DNA from: Pleomorphovibrio marinus
Lineage (GTDB): Bacteria > Bacteroidota > Bacteroidia > Cytophagales > Cyclobacteriaceae
NCBI RefSeq assembly: GCF_003347495.1
Contig: NZ_QCXY01000019.1
Span: forward strand, 1-34,299
DNA: 34,299 nt
Direction: 5' to 3'
The position numbers and the translations under genes are program-made. Under the pieces are notes generated by a model. It saw nothing but the letters and a program-made list of their open reading frames with translations, had not been told where the DNA came from and made no database searches. Positions 7,243 to 15,497 of this stretch are shown here, in pieces (the first letter of the stretch is position 1; every line of letters begins with the position of its first letter).

Positions 7243-8388
7243 ATGAGACATAATCAGGTCCTTTCTACTTTTACATTTTTTAAAGACCCTATTTCATTTA
7301 ATAAGTTTACAGGAAAGCAATTACTTCAGTATTGTTTGGGTGCTACACTTTACATGCCTGGGACTAAGGATGTTCGTCAAAAAATTTTATCAGGTTCGCT
7401 TTACCCCCTTACTTCCATGGTAATGTGTTTTGAAGATGCTATCAAGGAAGATGATGTGACCATTGCTGAGGAAAACGTGTTGGATCATCTTTCAGCTATC
7501 TCTGTTGCCGTGAAAAATAATGATCTTAGCGTAGATGATATCCCACTAATATTTTTACGAGTAAGAAATTCCGATCAATTTATAAGTTTTTTAGAAAAAA
7601 TAAGCAAAGATCAGGCTGAAGTATTGAGCGGTTTTGTTTTCCCCAAGTTTTATTCTTCAAATGCAGAAATTTATCTAGAAAAATTGAAAGAAATAAACAA
7701 TAATTTGGGGGTAACATTATATGGGATGCCTATTTTAGAGGGGAGATCTATTGCCTATAAAGAATCAAGGGTTGGGGAGTTGGATTTACTTTCCAAAATA
7801 GTTTTTGAATATAAAGATTTGATTCTTAATATCAGGATTGGAGGTACAGATTTTTCCTCCATTTTTGGAGTAAGAAGAAGTATAAATACTTCTATTTATG
7901 ATATTCTTCCTGTAAGGGATTGTATTTCAGATATACTTAACTTTTTTAATAGGGACAGTATGGAGTATACTGTTTCTGCTCCAGTTTGGGAATATTTTTT
8001 AGCGTATAAAAAAGATAATTTAGAGGAATTGTTAAAAAAGAATATTAACCATAATCTTTTGAGCAGAAATACAATTGTAAATGATGCTATTGATGGATTG
8101 TTAAGAGAAATTTTTATTGATAAAGCAAATGGTTTTGTTGGGAAAACAATAATTCATCCTTCCCATATAAAGTTTGTCAATGCTATGCAGGCAGTTACAA
8201 AAGAAGAATATGAAGATGCAGTTCAAATCCTACAAACCTCAGGTGGGGTAATTAAAAGTGCAAGGGCAAACAAGATGAACGAAATAAATCCTCATCGAAA
8301 TTGGGCAAAAGGAATAGCTCTGCGTGCCGAAGCATATGGCGTAATTGCTGAAGAGTCTGATTTTTTAAAAATAATGTTTAATTTATGA
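7243..8388 (+). CDS. HpcH/HpaI-citrate-lyase-like C-C bond lyase (PF15617 type)
   Basis: A TIM-barrel enzyme related to the citrate lyase beta subunit, expected to make or break a C-C bond next to a carboxylate with a divalent metal. Visible motifs are CFEDAI (Glu64, Asp65), MPILEG (Glu166), IRIGGTDF (Asp203) and IIHPSH (His305), in the order seen in CitE-like lyases. The IGGTD followed by FGVRR fits the C-C_Bond_Lyase family best known from tellurite-resistance (Ter) biosynthetic loci rather than central metabolism. No other Ter gene is present. It overlaps the following PrpD-like gene by 4 nt (ATGA), implying coupled translation. Family is fairly certain; substrate is unknown. Confidence 0.78.
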   Translation: MRHNQVLSTFTFFKDPISFNKFTGKQLLQYCLGATLYMPGTKDVRQKILSGSLYPLTSMVMCFEDAIKEDDVTIAEENVLDHLSAISVAVKNNDLSVDDIPLIFLRVRNSDQFISFLEKISKDQAEVLSGFVFPKFYSSNAEIYLEKLKEINNNLGVTLYGMPILEGRSIAYKESRVGELDLLSKIVFEYKDLILNIRIGGTDFSSIFGVRRSINTSIYDILPVRDCISDILNFFNRDSMEYTVSAPVWEYFLAYKKDNLEELLKKNINHNLLSRNTIVNDAIDGLLREIFIDKANGFVGKTIIHPSHIKFVNAMQAVTKEEYEDAVQILQTSGGVIKSARANKMNEINPHRNWAKGIALRAEAYGVIAEESDFLKIMFNL

Positions 8389-9731
8389 ATATAAAAACTG
8401 ATAACTTTTTGGATTATTTAACTGAATTTTTTGAAAAGGAAATCATAGATAAGGATAAAAGAAAAGCAAAAGACTGCCTTTTAGATTATCTAGGTGTAAC
8501 AATTGCTGGATCTTATACTTTATTTAGGAACTATCCTGAACTTAGGTGTTTAGCAAGTAGTGAAGGGGGAGCTATCAAAGTAATAGGTGTAAATGAAACT
8601 ACAAGTTTATTAAACGCCGCACTCCTTAACGGAATGGCTGCCCACGTTTTAGAGTTGGATGACGGATATAGGTATGGTATGGTTCACCCTGGAGCAGTAA
8701 TATTTTCTGCCTTATTACCAATAGCGCAAAAATTCAACATTTCCGGTGATACATTCTTAAGGTCCACGGTTGTAGCCTATGAGGCATGCTTACGTCTATC
8801 AAAAGCAATGCAACCAGTATTAAAGGAAAAGGGACTTCATGCGACTGGCGTAGTTGCAGGAGTAGGAGCCGCAATTGGAATTGGTTTTGCCCTCGGTTAT
8901 AGTAGGGCTCAATTAAAATCCGTTTTAACAGCTTCATGTACTAGTGCGTCTGGACTGTTAGAAGTCATTAGGGATGAATCTCAATTGAAACCCTATAACA
9001 GTGCACAGGCTGCGATGAACGGTATGGCTGCCGGGCTTTTTGGTAAAGCGGGAATGCATACGCCAGATGATATACTTGGTGGTAATCAGGGATTTTTCAC
9101 TGCACATTCTAAGATATCCAACATCGATTCCTTGTTGGAACCTAACAAAAGTGCAATGATTCAGGAGATTTATGTAAAGCCTTATGCTGCATGTAGACAT
9201 GCCCATGCCCCAATTGACGCAGTCTTATATTTAAAGGCTCAGTTCCCTATTGATATTTGTGGAATAGACAGCGTGACTATTGAAACATATAAGTATGCAG
9301 TTGCTCTTCATGATCACCAAGTTGTTGAATCTTCTGCATCTGCAAAAATGAGTACTCCATATAGTGTGGCAGTTGCATTAATTCACCAATCTGCTGGATT
9401 GGAGGAATTTTATGAAGAAATCATATCTCAAAAGGATGTTAAAAGTTTGTGTAAAAGAATTCATGTTATTGAGAATGTTGATTTTACAAAACTTGTCCCT
9501 CAAAAACGTTCTGCTAAAGTAAGTATTCTGATGAATAATAGGCAGTTATTTGAGCACCAAGTAGATTTCCCAAAGGGTGAGCCTGAGAACGCTATGACTT
9601 CTTACGAATTGAAGGAAAAGTTTTATAAATTGGCTGAATTTGCCAATGTTCCAAAAGATAATCAAAATCAAATTCTTAAAACAGTTGACAAATTGGAATA
9701 TAGAATAAGCGATCTGTACAGGTATGTGTAA
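8385..9731 (+). CDS. MmgE/PrpD-family dehydratase, decarboxylase or epimerase
   Basis: The family includes 2-methylcitrate dehydratase (PrpD), cis-aconitate decarboxylase and iminodisuccinate epimerase; all act on di- or tricarboxylates. Seen here are the ELDDG motif (Asp92, Asp93) followed by VHPG (His101), KPYAACRHAH (265-274), and a helical N-terminal domain starting with DCLLDYLGV. Length 448 is normal. The ATG overlaps the stop of the C-C lyase gene. With that lyase upstream and a fumarase-superfamily lyase downstream, a substrate resembling citrate or an N-substituted aspartate is plausible (inference). Ordinary methylcitrate metabolism is unlikely because no PrpB or PrpC is present. 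Confidence 0.88.
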   Translation: MNIKTDNFLDYLTEFFEKEIIDKDKRKAKDCLLDYLGVTIAGSYTLFRNYPELRCLASSEGGAIKVIGVNETTSLLNAALLNGMAAHVLELDDGYRYGMVHPGAVIFSALLPIAQKFNISGDTFLRSTVVAYEACLRLSKAMQPVLKEKGLHATGVVAGVGAAIGIGFALGYSRAQLKSVLTASCTSASGLLEVIRDESQLKPYNSAQAAMNGMAAGLFGKAGMHTPDDILGGNQGFFTAHSKISNIDSLLEPNKSAMIQEIYVKPYAACRHAHAPIDAVLYLKAQFPIDICGIDSVTIETYKYAVALHDHQVVESSASAKMSTPYSVAVALIHQSAGLEEFYEEIISQKDVKSLCKRIHVIENVDFTKLVPQKRSAKVSILMNNRQLFEHQVDFPKGEPENAMTSYELKEKFYKLAEFANVPKDNQNQILKTVDKLEYRISDLYRYV

Positions 9732-9751
9732 CCGATTAAAGAGATTGAAAG

Positions 9752-10654
9752 ATGGATAAATCCAGAGCTTTTTTGAAAAAAATTGGGATGCCTTCAGGTG
9801 ATGCATATGAGCTACCGACTTCTAAAAAACGATTTTCTGATGGCGCACAATATCGGTTTGAAGTTCCAGGTATTCAGGGCCCTAAAGCCATGGCAAGCTT
9901 ACTGGACGAAACAGTAAGATTGGGGTTGACCGTTCATCGTGTTACACAGACCAAAGGCATATACCTGCTTGACAACGATGATATAAAAAAAATGGTCGAT
10001 CTCGCCGATCAGCATCGGGTGGAATTGGTATTGGCTATAGGACCAAGAGCTACTACCGACACAAGTGCCTCGGTTAATACTCCAGAGGGCCAACGAATGG
10101 GATATCGCCTTAGAGGTCAGGAACAAATCGTAAGAGCCATGGAAGAGGTGTACCGTGCAGTAGATTTAGGGTGCACCTCCTTTTTGGTTTATGATGAAGG
10201 GTCACTTTGGGTCTTTAATGAGATGCGGAAGGCGGGTGAAATTCCATCTTACTGCCATTTTAAAGTTTCGGCCCATACCGGCCACGGAAATCCCTGCTCT
10301 GCCAAACTGCTTGAAACCAACGGGGCAAGTTCCTTAAATCCTGTTCGAGATATTCAGCTCCAAATGATGGCAGCCATACGTCAGGCTATCGACATTCCGC
10401 TCGACCTGCATACGGAGAACCCGGCTTCCACGGGCGGCTTTATCCGCCACTACGAGGTACCTGAAATGATTCGGGTGGCTGCGCCGATATACCTTAAAAC
10501 AGGTGGCTCTGTTGCCAAAACCCACAGTTGGGAAACATCGGATGCAGATGCAAGACAACGAGCCAAACAGGTCAGCTTGGTTAAACGCATGGTAGATGTG
10601 TATTACCCGGAAGCGGTTAGCTCACCGAAAGGTTCTTTTGATAAAATATTATAA
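9752..10654 (+). CDS. U32-peptidase-like TIM-barrel protein
   Basis: 300 residues with the look of a TIM barrel. I recognise it only as belonging to proteins commonly labelled U32-family peptidase in actinobacterial and other genomes, from the pattern PGIQGPKAMASLLDE, RGQEQIVRAMEEV, GSLWVFNEMRKAGEIPS and GGFIRHYEVPEMIRVAAPIY. Peptidase activity is not supported by anything I can see. U32-related proteins also act in RNA, quinone and cofactor modification. Its stop overlaps the next start by one base (TAATG). Base composition is far more GC-rich than its neighbours (37 of 60 bases G or C at 10381-10440), suggesting a separate origin. The biochemical role is unknown. Confidence 0.7.
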   Translation: MDKSRAFLKKIGMPSGDAYELPTSKKRFSDGAQYRFEVPGIQGPKAMASLLDETVRLGLTVHRVTQTKGIYLLDNDDIKKMVDLADQHRVELVLAIGPRATTDTSASVNTPEGQRMGYRLRGQEQIVRAMEEVYRAVDLGCTSFLVYDEGSLWVFNEMRKAGEIPSYCHFKVSAHTGHGNPCSAKLLETNGASSLNPVRDIQLQMMAAIRQAIDIPLDLHTENPASTGGFIRHYEVPEMIRVAAPIYLKTGGSVAKTHSWETSDADARQRAKQVSLVKRMVDVYYPEAVSSPKGSFDKIL

Positions 10655-11655
10655 TGCGTATTTCAAAAAAAGAGTTATTTGAAATTTCTTTAAAGGTACT
10701 CACGAAACATAGTGTACCTGAAGATCAAGCTCGAATAATTGCAGATACTGTTGTTTATGCACATGCCAGTGGTAAGGGTACGCATGGGGCAACCCGTTTG
10801 GGGGTTTACGTTTCGAAAATTAAGTCCGGGTTTATGAGACCTGATACAATATTAAGTAAGATTTCAGAGAAGGGTGCTATTGGTGTTTATGATGCCGGAC
10901 ATGGGTTTGGTCAGGTAGCTGCTTTCAGAGCTGTGGAAAAGGCAATTGAAAAATCAATAGTTCATGGTGTTGGAATTTCGTCTGTAAGGCACAGTAACAA
11001 TTTTGGAACTGCATCCTATTTTGCTAAACAGGCTACTGAACAAAATAAAATAGCTCTCATTTTTTCGAATGCTGCCCCAGCTATTGCTCCATGGGGTGGA
11101 AGTAGGCCACTCTTTGGCACTAATCCAGTTGCTTTTGGTTTTCCGACACCAACAGATACATCTCCCATTATTTTAGATATGGCAGTTTCAAATGCTGCCC
11201 GAGGGAAAATTCGACTAGCTGAAAAAAATGGCGAGAAAATTCCATTTGGGTGGGCTCTTGACCCCGATGGAAATCCAACTGATGATCCTACACTTGCCAT
11301 TTTAGGATCAATGCTCCCAATAGGAGAACATAAAGGAGCTGGATTGGCAATAGTAGTGGACTTACTAGCTGGCTTGTTGACTGGATCAGGCTTTGCTGGT
11401 AGAGTTAAGCCTTTAAACACACTAAATGATTATTCTGATAACGGTCATCTATTTTTGGTTCTTGATGCTACTTTCTTTATGGATATTGAATCCTATTATG
11501 AAAGGATGAATTTCTTAAGAGTAACTGTTAAAGAAAATAATCTTAAGAACGAAATTTTATTACCTGGTGAACGATCTTATTCTAATGAAAGGCGTTACAC
11601 AGAAACTGTTGAAATTTCAGATAATATTTATCAAGAAATAAAATACTTGCTTTAA
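10654..11655 (+). CDS. Ldh2-type malate/L-lactate/sulfolactate dehydrogenase
   Basis: An NAD(P)-dependent oxidoreductase of the family that includes type-2 malate dehydrogenase, ureidoglycolate dehydrogenase (AllD), sulfolactate dehydrogenase (ComC) and delta-1-piperideine-2-carboxylate reductase. These interconvert 2-oxo acids or cyclic imino acids and their reduced forms. Motifs are THGATRLGVY (catalytic His44), SNNFGTASYFA, NPVAFGFPTP and GEHKGAGLAIVVDLL (His226, Lys227). Length 333 is normal. It starts at ATG sharing one base with the previous stop. In this block it most likely reduces a 2-oxo acid or imine made by the lyases (inference). Substrate class cannot be chosen from sequence alone. 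Confidence 0.88.
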   Translation: MRISKKELFEISLKVLTKHSVPEDQARIIADTVVYAHASGKGTHGATRLGVYVSKIKSGFMRPDTILSKISEKGAIGVYDAGHGFGQVAAFRAVEKAIEKSIVHGVGISSVRHSNNFGTASYFAKQATEQNKIALIFSNAAPAIAPWGGSRPLFGTNPVAFGFPTPTDTSPIILDMAVSNAARGKIRLAEKNGEKIPFGWALDPDGNPTDDPTLAILGSMLPIGEHKGAGLAIVVDLLAGLLTGSGFAGRVKPLNTLNDYSDNGHLFLVLDATFFMDIESYYERMNFLRVTVKENNLKNEILLPGERSYSNERRYTETVEISDNIYQEIKYLL

Positions 11656-11668
11656 TATATCATTCTTT

Positions 11669-12919
11669 ATGAGTATAGATAAGAAACCGGTTGCAATAAT
11701 ATTAGGAGGAACAAACCCTCATAAATCTTTGGTGGAAAAACTTAAAGAAAGAGGGTACTTCACAATATTACTTGATTATCTGGATAATCCACCGGCAAAA
11801 GCTGTAGCCGATGAGCATGTTCAAGAGAGTACTTTAGATAAAGAGAAAGTATTGGAGGTAGCAAAAGAGAAAAATGCAAGCTTAGTGATAGCGACGTGTA
11901 TCGATCAGGCAAATGTAACAGCTTGTTGGGTGGCTGAAAAAATAGAATTGCCTCATCCATATAGTTATGAAACTGCTTCTCTAATAGCCGACAAAACGAG
12001 GATGAAACAGAAAATGATTAAAGCTGGAATACCAACTGCTAAATTTTGTATTGTCAATAATGAAGATAATATAGATTTAGAAATGCTTACTTTCCCACTT
12101 GTAGTTAAACCTTCAGATACAAATGGATCGAAGGGTGTTAGAAGAGTTGATAACTCTGAAGAGCTTGATATTTATTTAAAAGAAGCATTATCGTTGAGCC
12201 GAAATGGTAAGGCTATAGTTGAAGAGTTTATTGAAGGTGATGAAATCGGTATTGATTGCTTTATTGCAAAGGGAAAAGCAGATGTAATCACCACCCACAA
12301 AAAAAGAAAACCTCAACTAAAAGACGGTAGCGTAATCTTTTCCATTGGCTCAATCTCTCCTGCGCCAATTACCGAAATAGTGAAAGCAAAGATAGAGGCT
12401 GTGGCGAATCAGTTAGCAACTGTTTTTAGTTTGGATAATACACCTCTACTTATTCAAGCGATAGTTACAAATGATGAAGTCAAAGTCATTGAGTTTGCAC
12501 CGCGAATTGGAGGAGGTTTAAATTTCAGAAAAATTAAATTGTTTGCTGATTTCGATATCATATCTGCAGCGGTCGATTCATTCTTAAACATACCTGTGAA
12601 AATTGAGTACCAGAAAAAAGATGTTTGCTATTCAGAAAATCATATCTATACAGAACCAGGAATATTTGGATCAATAGAAGGGTATGATAAGCTATTAAAT
12701 AGCAGAAATATTCTTGAGTTTTATCCGAATAAAGTTAAAGGTATGATAATTGGAAACACCAATGCAAGCAAAGATAGAATTGGGTCTTACATAGTATCAG
12801 GCAAATCATTAGCTGAAATAAAAAGGAAAATAACAACTACTATGTCTGAAATAATTGTTTATGATATTAATGGTAGAAACATGAAATATTCATATGATTA
12901 TAAAGATTTGCTTTTTTAA
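11669..12919 (+). CDS. ATP-grasp carboxylate-amine ligase (carbamoyl-phosphate-synthase-like)
   Basis: 416 residues. It has an N-terminal Rossmann-like preATP-grasp part (VAIILGGTNPHKSLVEKLKE), then an ATP-grasp fold with VVKPSDTNGSKGV (Lys147, ATP-binding), EEFIEGDEIGIDCF (185-198) and the metal and adenine-site stretch VIEFAPRIGGG (Glu275, Arg279). This layout is shared by PurK/PurT and by amino-acid ligases such as BacD-type dipeptide synthetases. It would activate a carboxylate as acylphosphate and join it to an amine. It is the first of three consecutive ATP-grasp genes and very AT-rich (12 of 60 bases G or C at 12841-12900). Start ATG 11669 is 13 nt after the previous stop. Substrates unknown. 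Confidence 0.85.
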   Translation: MSIDKKPVAIILGGTNPHKSLVEKLKERGYFTILLDYLDNPPAKAVADEHVQESTLDKEKVLEVAKEKNASLVIATCIDQANVTACWVAEKIELPHPYSYETASLIADKTRMKQKMIKAGIPTAKFCIVNNEDNIDLEMLTFPLVVKPSDTNGSKGVRRVDNSEELDIYLKEALSLSRNGKAIVEEFIEGDEIGIDCFIAKGKADVITTHKKRKPQLKDGSVIFSIGSISPAPITEIVKAKIEAVANQLATVFSLDNTPLLIQAIVTNDEVKVIEFAPRIGGGLNFRKIKLFADFDIISAAVDSFLNIPVKIEYQKKDVCYSENHIYTEPGIFGSIEGYDKLLNSRNILEFYPNKVKGMIIGNTNASKDRIGSYIVSGKSLAEIKRKITTTMSEIIVYDINGRNMKYSYDYKDLLF

Positions 12920-12927
12920 ATAAATAT

Positions 12928-14298
12928 ATGCTTCTGCCAGAGATTAAATTTCATTCCAAAACCTCTTCATCATACTATATAGCTTTAGCAGCGTGGCGGA
13001 GGGGTCTTGCTGTTACATTTATTAAGAATTCAAATAACTTTAGAATTACGTCTTCTGAGAAATCTTTGTTTTTTTGTAATTCTGCAATGATAAGTGGAGC
13101 ACAAGGTATAGTAGCTCATAATTCTTGTAAAAATAAGTTCTTAACAAAACAATTATTAGCAAAAAATGAGGTGTCTGTACCAATTGGTAAATTATTTACT
13201 GAACGACAAACAGATGAGGAAATTATTGCCTATGCCCAGACACTTGTTTTTCCTGTTGTAGTAAAACCTAACAACGAAAGTAATGGACAAGACGTTTATG
13301 CTAATATTGGAAGCCTAAGTGAATTGAAAAAAGTACTTGCTTTATTTAGAAAAAAAAGAATAAATTTTGAATTAATCTTAGAAGAACATAAAAAAGGATT
13401 CGATAATAGGGTATACGTTGTAGGAGATAGAGTCGTGGCAGCTTACAGAAGAACACCAGCAAATATTATCGGAGACGGAACTCATTGTGTAAATGATTTA
13501 ATTAAGATTTGCAATGAGTCAAGAAGTCATAATCCACATTTGCATAGCAGACCAATAATAGTAGATGAAGAGGTTTTATGGCGCTTAGAAAAAGACGGAT
13601 ATTCTTTAAATACAATTATCCCAAAATATAAAAAAATCTATCTTAGATCAAAAGCTAATCTAACAGCTGGTGGTGATTTAGAAGATATGACTGAAAGTTT
13701 GCCTTCACAAATTTGTGAATTGGCAGTAAGTGCTTGTAAGGCTATACCTAATTTGAACAATGCAGGAATTGATATTTTATTTTGTGAAAAAGAGAATCCT
13801 CATGGCTCTGTTATTGAAATCAACTCAATGGCTCAATTACCAGGTCACATATATCCAACAATTGGTAAGTCAAGAGATATTGCCTCGGAAATAATTGATT
13901 TCTTTTTTCCAGAAAGTAAAATATCTTCGAACAGAAATGGAGATTTTTTTTTTAATATGGTACAAGTTGATAGGATACTTAATGCGTTTGAACAATATGA
14001 ATATACATTATCACCATCTTCGGTAAATCAAACTATTAAAATGCAGTTTTTTATTATGAAGTCAAAAATAAATGAACAACAGAAAATGAAAATAAGAGAT
14101 GAAGCCAGAAGACTCAATCTCTCAGGTTTCAATTGTGCTGAAGATGACGGTGAAAGAATTGTAATTAGAGGTGAAAGCCTTGATGTAGATGTTTTCATTA
14201 AATTCCTTAAAAAATTACTCAATGATGGTTCATTTTTAACTACCTCTTCTTCTTATGACCTACCAATTACTTATGGATACTACAATCAAATAAATTAG
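12928..14298 (+). CDS. Cyanophycin-synthetase-like ATP-grasp ligase with C-terminal acylphosphatase-like domain
   Basis: 456 residues. The ATP-grasp module carries FPVVVKPNNESNGQDV (Lys113), NIIGDGTHCVNDLI, IIVDEEVLWRLEKDGYSL, SKANLTAGGDLEDMTE (about 242-257) and VIEINSMAQ (Glu297). These are the hallmarks of the ATP-grasp domain of cyanophycin synthetase CphA and GshF. The Mur-ligase module that completes CphA is absent. Residues about 369-445 (IKMQFFIM, a helix, LNLSGFNCAEDDGERIVIRG, a helix FIKFLKKLL) follow the order of an acylphosphatase fold but lack the catalytic GVGFR. A carboxylate-to-amine ligase is expected. It is paralogous to the next gene, 4 nt downstream. Confidence 0.82.
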   Translation: MLLPEIKFHSKTSSSYYIALAAWRRGLAVTFIKNSNNFRITSSEKSLFFCNSAMISGAQGIVAHNSCKNKFLTKQLLAKNEVSVPIGKLFTERQTDEEIIAYAQTLVFPVVVKPNNESNGQDVYANIGSLSELKKVLALFRKKRINFELILEEHKKGFDNRVYVVGDRVVAAYRRTPANIIGDGTHCVNDLIKICNESRSHNPHLHSRPIIVDEEVLWRLEKDGYSLNTIIPKYKKIYLRSKANLTAGGDLEDMTESLPSQICELAVSACKAIPNLNNAGIDILFCEKENPHGSVIEINSMAQLPGHIYPTIGKSRDIASEIIDFFFPESKISSNRNGDFFFNMVQVDRILNAFEQYEYTLSPSSVNQTIKMQFFIMKSKINEQQKMKIRDEARRLNLSGFNCAEDDGERIVIRGESLDVDVFIKFLKKLLNDGSFLTTSSSYDLPITYGYYNQIN

Positions 14299-14302
14299 TA
14301 GT

Positions 14303-15439
14303 ATGTTGCAAGAGTATAAATTGACGCATAGTCAATTAAATTCATTCTTAATTGAATATGAGGCTAGAAAACTTGGGCTTAACTGTCATAGGTTAAACCA
14401 TTATTTGTTGATTGTATCTGACAAGATGGGCAAGGAAGCATTGTTTAGAAGGGCTGCTGGTCCTGATGTATCTTATTCATCAGATATAGTGGCTATGAAC
14501 AAAGACATGGCTAAACGAATTTGGTATAAGAAGCAAATACCCATAAATCCTTGGGTAACAGTAAGTACAAATGAATCTGATTTCAAAATAGCTGAAGAAT
14601 TTGCTCGTGCTTTTGATTGGGGAGTTGTAGTAAAACCCATAGCAGGTGCAGGAGGACGAAATGTATATACGGACATTTCGTGTAAGAAAGAGTTGATTAA
14701 CGCCATACATTCTGCTGCACAAGCTAGGGTTACAAATACAAAGTATTTAGGACCTAAAATAGTTATGATTGAGCGAAAATTTAATGCCCCCGATTATCGA
14801 TTTTTTATTGTCAATGGCATAGTTGAAGGGGTATTAGAAAGGGTAAGACCATATATTATTGGCGATGGTAGAAAATCGATTTCATTGTTAATCCAAGAAA
14901 AGGCAATTGCAAGAATGCATAATCCTGATCTTTTGTCTCGTCCACTGATAATAGACGAAGAGGTTTATGCACGAATTAGTAATGAGGGATATAAAATGGA
15001 TGATGTTCTTCCTCATATGCGGAATATTATACTCAGAGGAAATGCCAATATATCAACTGGAGGGGAATCAGTAGACATTACGGATAAAATAAGCGTAAAG
15101 ATTAAATCTTTTATCCAAAACGGGATTCTTGCTATTCCAAACTTAAGAACTTGTGCTGTAGATGTTTTATCCAAAAATATCATGAATGATAATGACTTGT
15201 CTAATTCAAACATTGTTTTCAATGAAATTGAAAGCGATGCGGCAATGTGCATGCATCACTTTCCTATGCGTGGCAAGCCAAGAAATATTGCACAAAAAAT
15301 ATTAACAAGTTTTTTTGAAATTAAAATGGAAGTTGTATCAGATTATTTACATGATTTTGAAACAAATGGAGAATTAGTCGAAGAAGTAATAAACTCAATT
15401 AAAAACACTTATTATGATTTTAATAGTTATGAACTTTAA
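14303..15439 (+). CDS. Cyanophycin-synthetase-like ATP-grasp ligase, second copy
   Basis: 378 residues with the same CphA/GshF-type signature as its neighbour: VVVKPIAGAGGRNVY (Lys111), YIIGDGRKSISLLI, NPDLLSRPLIIDEEV, GYKMDDVLP, GNANISTGGESVDITD (about 246-261) and a C-terminal VFNEIESDA metal-site region. It has no Mur-ligase and no acylphosphatase-like tail. The shared NP-L-SRP-I-DEEV block shows the two arose by duplication. Adjacent paralogous ligases suggest successive condensations of two different building blocks, or formation of a heterodimer (inference). Followed by a 58-nt spacer before the lyase gene. Confidence 0.83.
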   Translation: MLQEYKLTHSQLNSFLIEYEARKLGLNCHRLNHYLLIVSDKMGKEALFRRAAGPDVSYSSDIVAMNKDMAKRIWYKKQIPINPWVTVSTNESDFKIAEEFARAFDWGVVVKPIAGAGGRNVYTDISCKKELINAIHSAAQARVTNTKYLGPKIVMIERKFNAPDYRFFIVNGIVEGVLERVRPYIIGDGRKSISLLIQEKAIARMHNPDLLSRPLIIDEEVYARISNEGYKMDDVLPHMRNIILRGNANISTGGESVDITDKISVKIKSFIQNGILAIPNLRTCAVDVLSKNIMNDNDLSNSNIVFNEIESDAAMCMHHFPMRGKPRNIAQKILTSFFEIKMEVVSDYLHDFETNGELVEEVINSIKNTYYDFNSYEL

Positions 15440-15497
15440 GAATAGTAATAGTAAAACTTCTTTGAAACGCTGTACCTATTTTAGTAAATAAATAATT

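Noticed and set aside
9752-10654. Peptidase function for the U32-like protein
   Set aside because: The label is common in databases for this family, but I see no catalytic signature supporting proteolysis, so only the fold-level name is given.
11016-11420. Long minus-strand open frame, and similar minus-strand frames throughout the window
   Set aside because: They lie entirely within strongly supported + strand genes and encode low-complexity or unrecognisable peptides, as expected of shadow frames.
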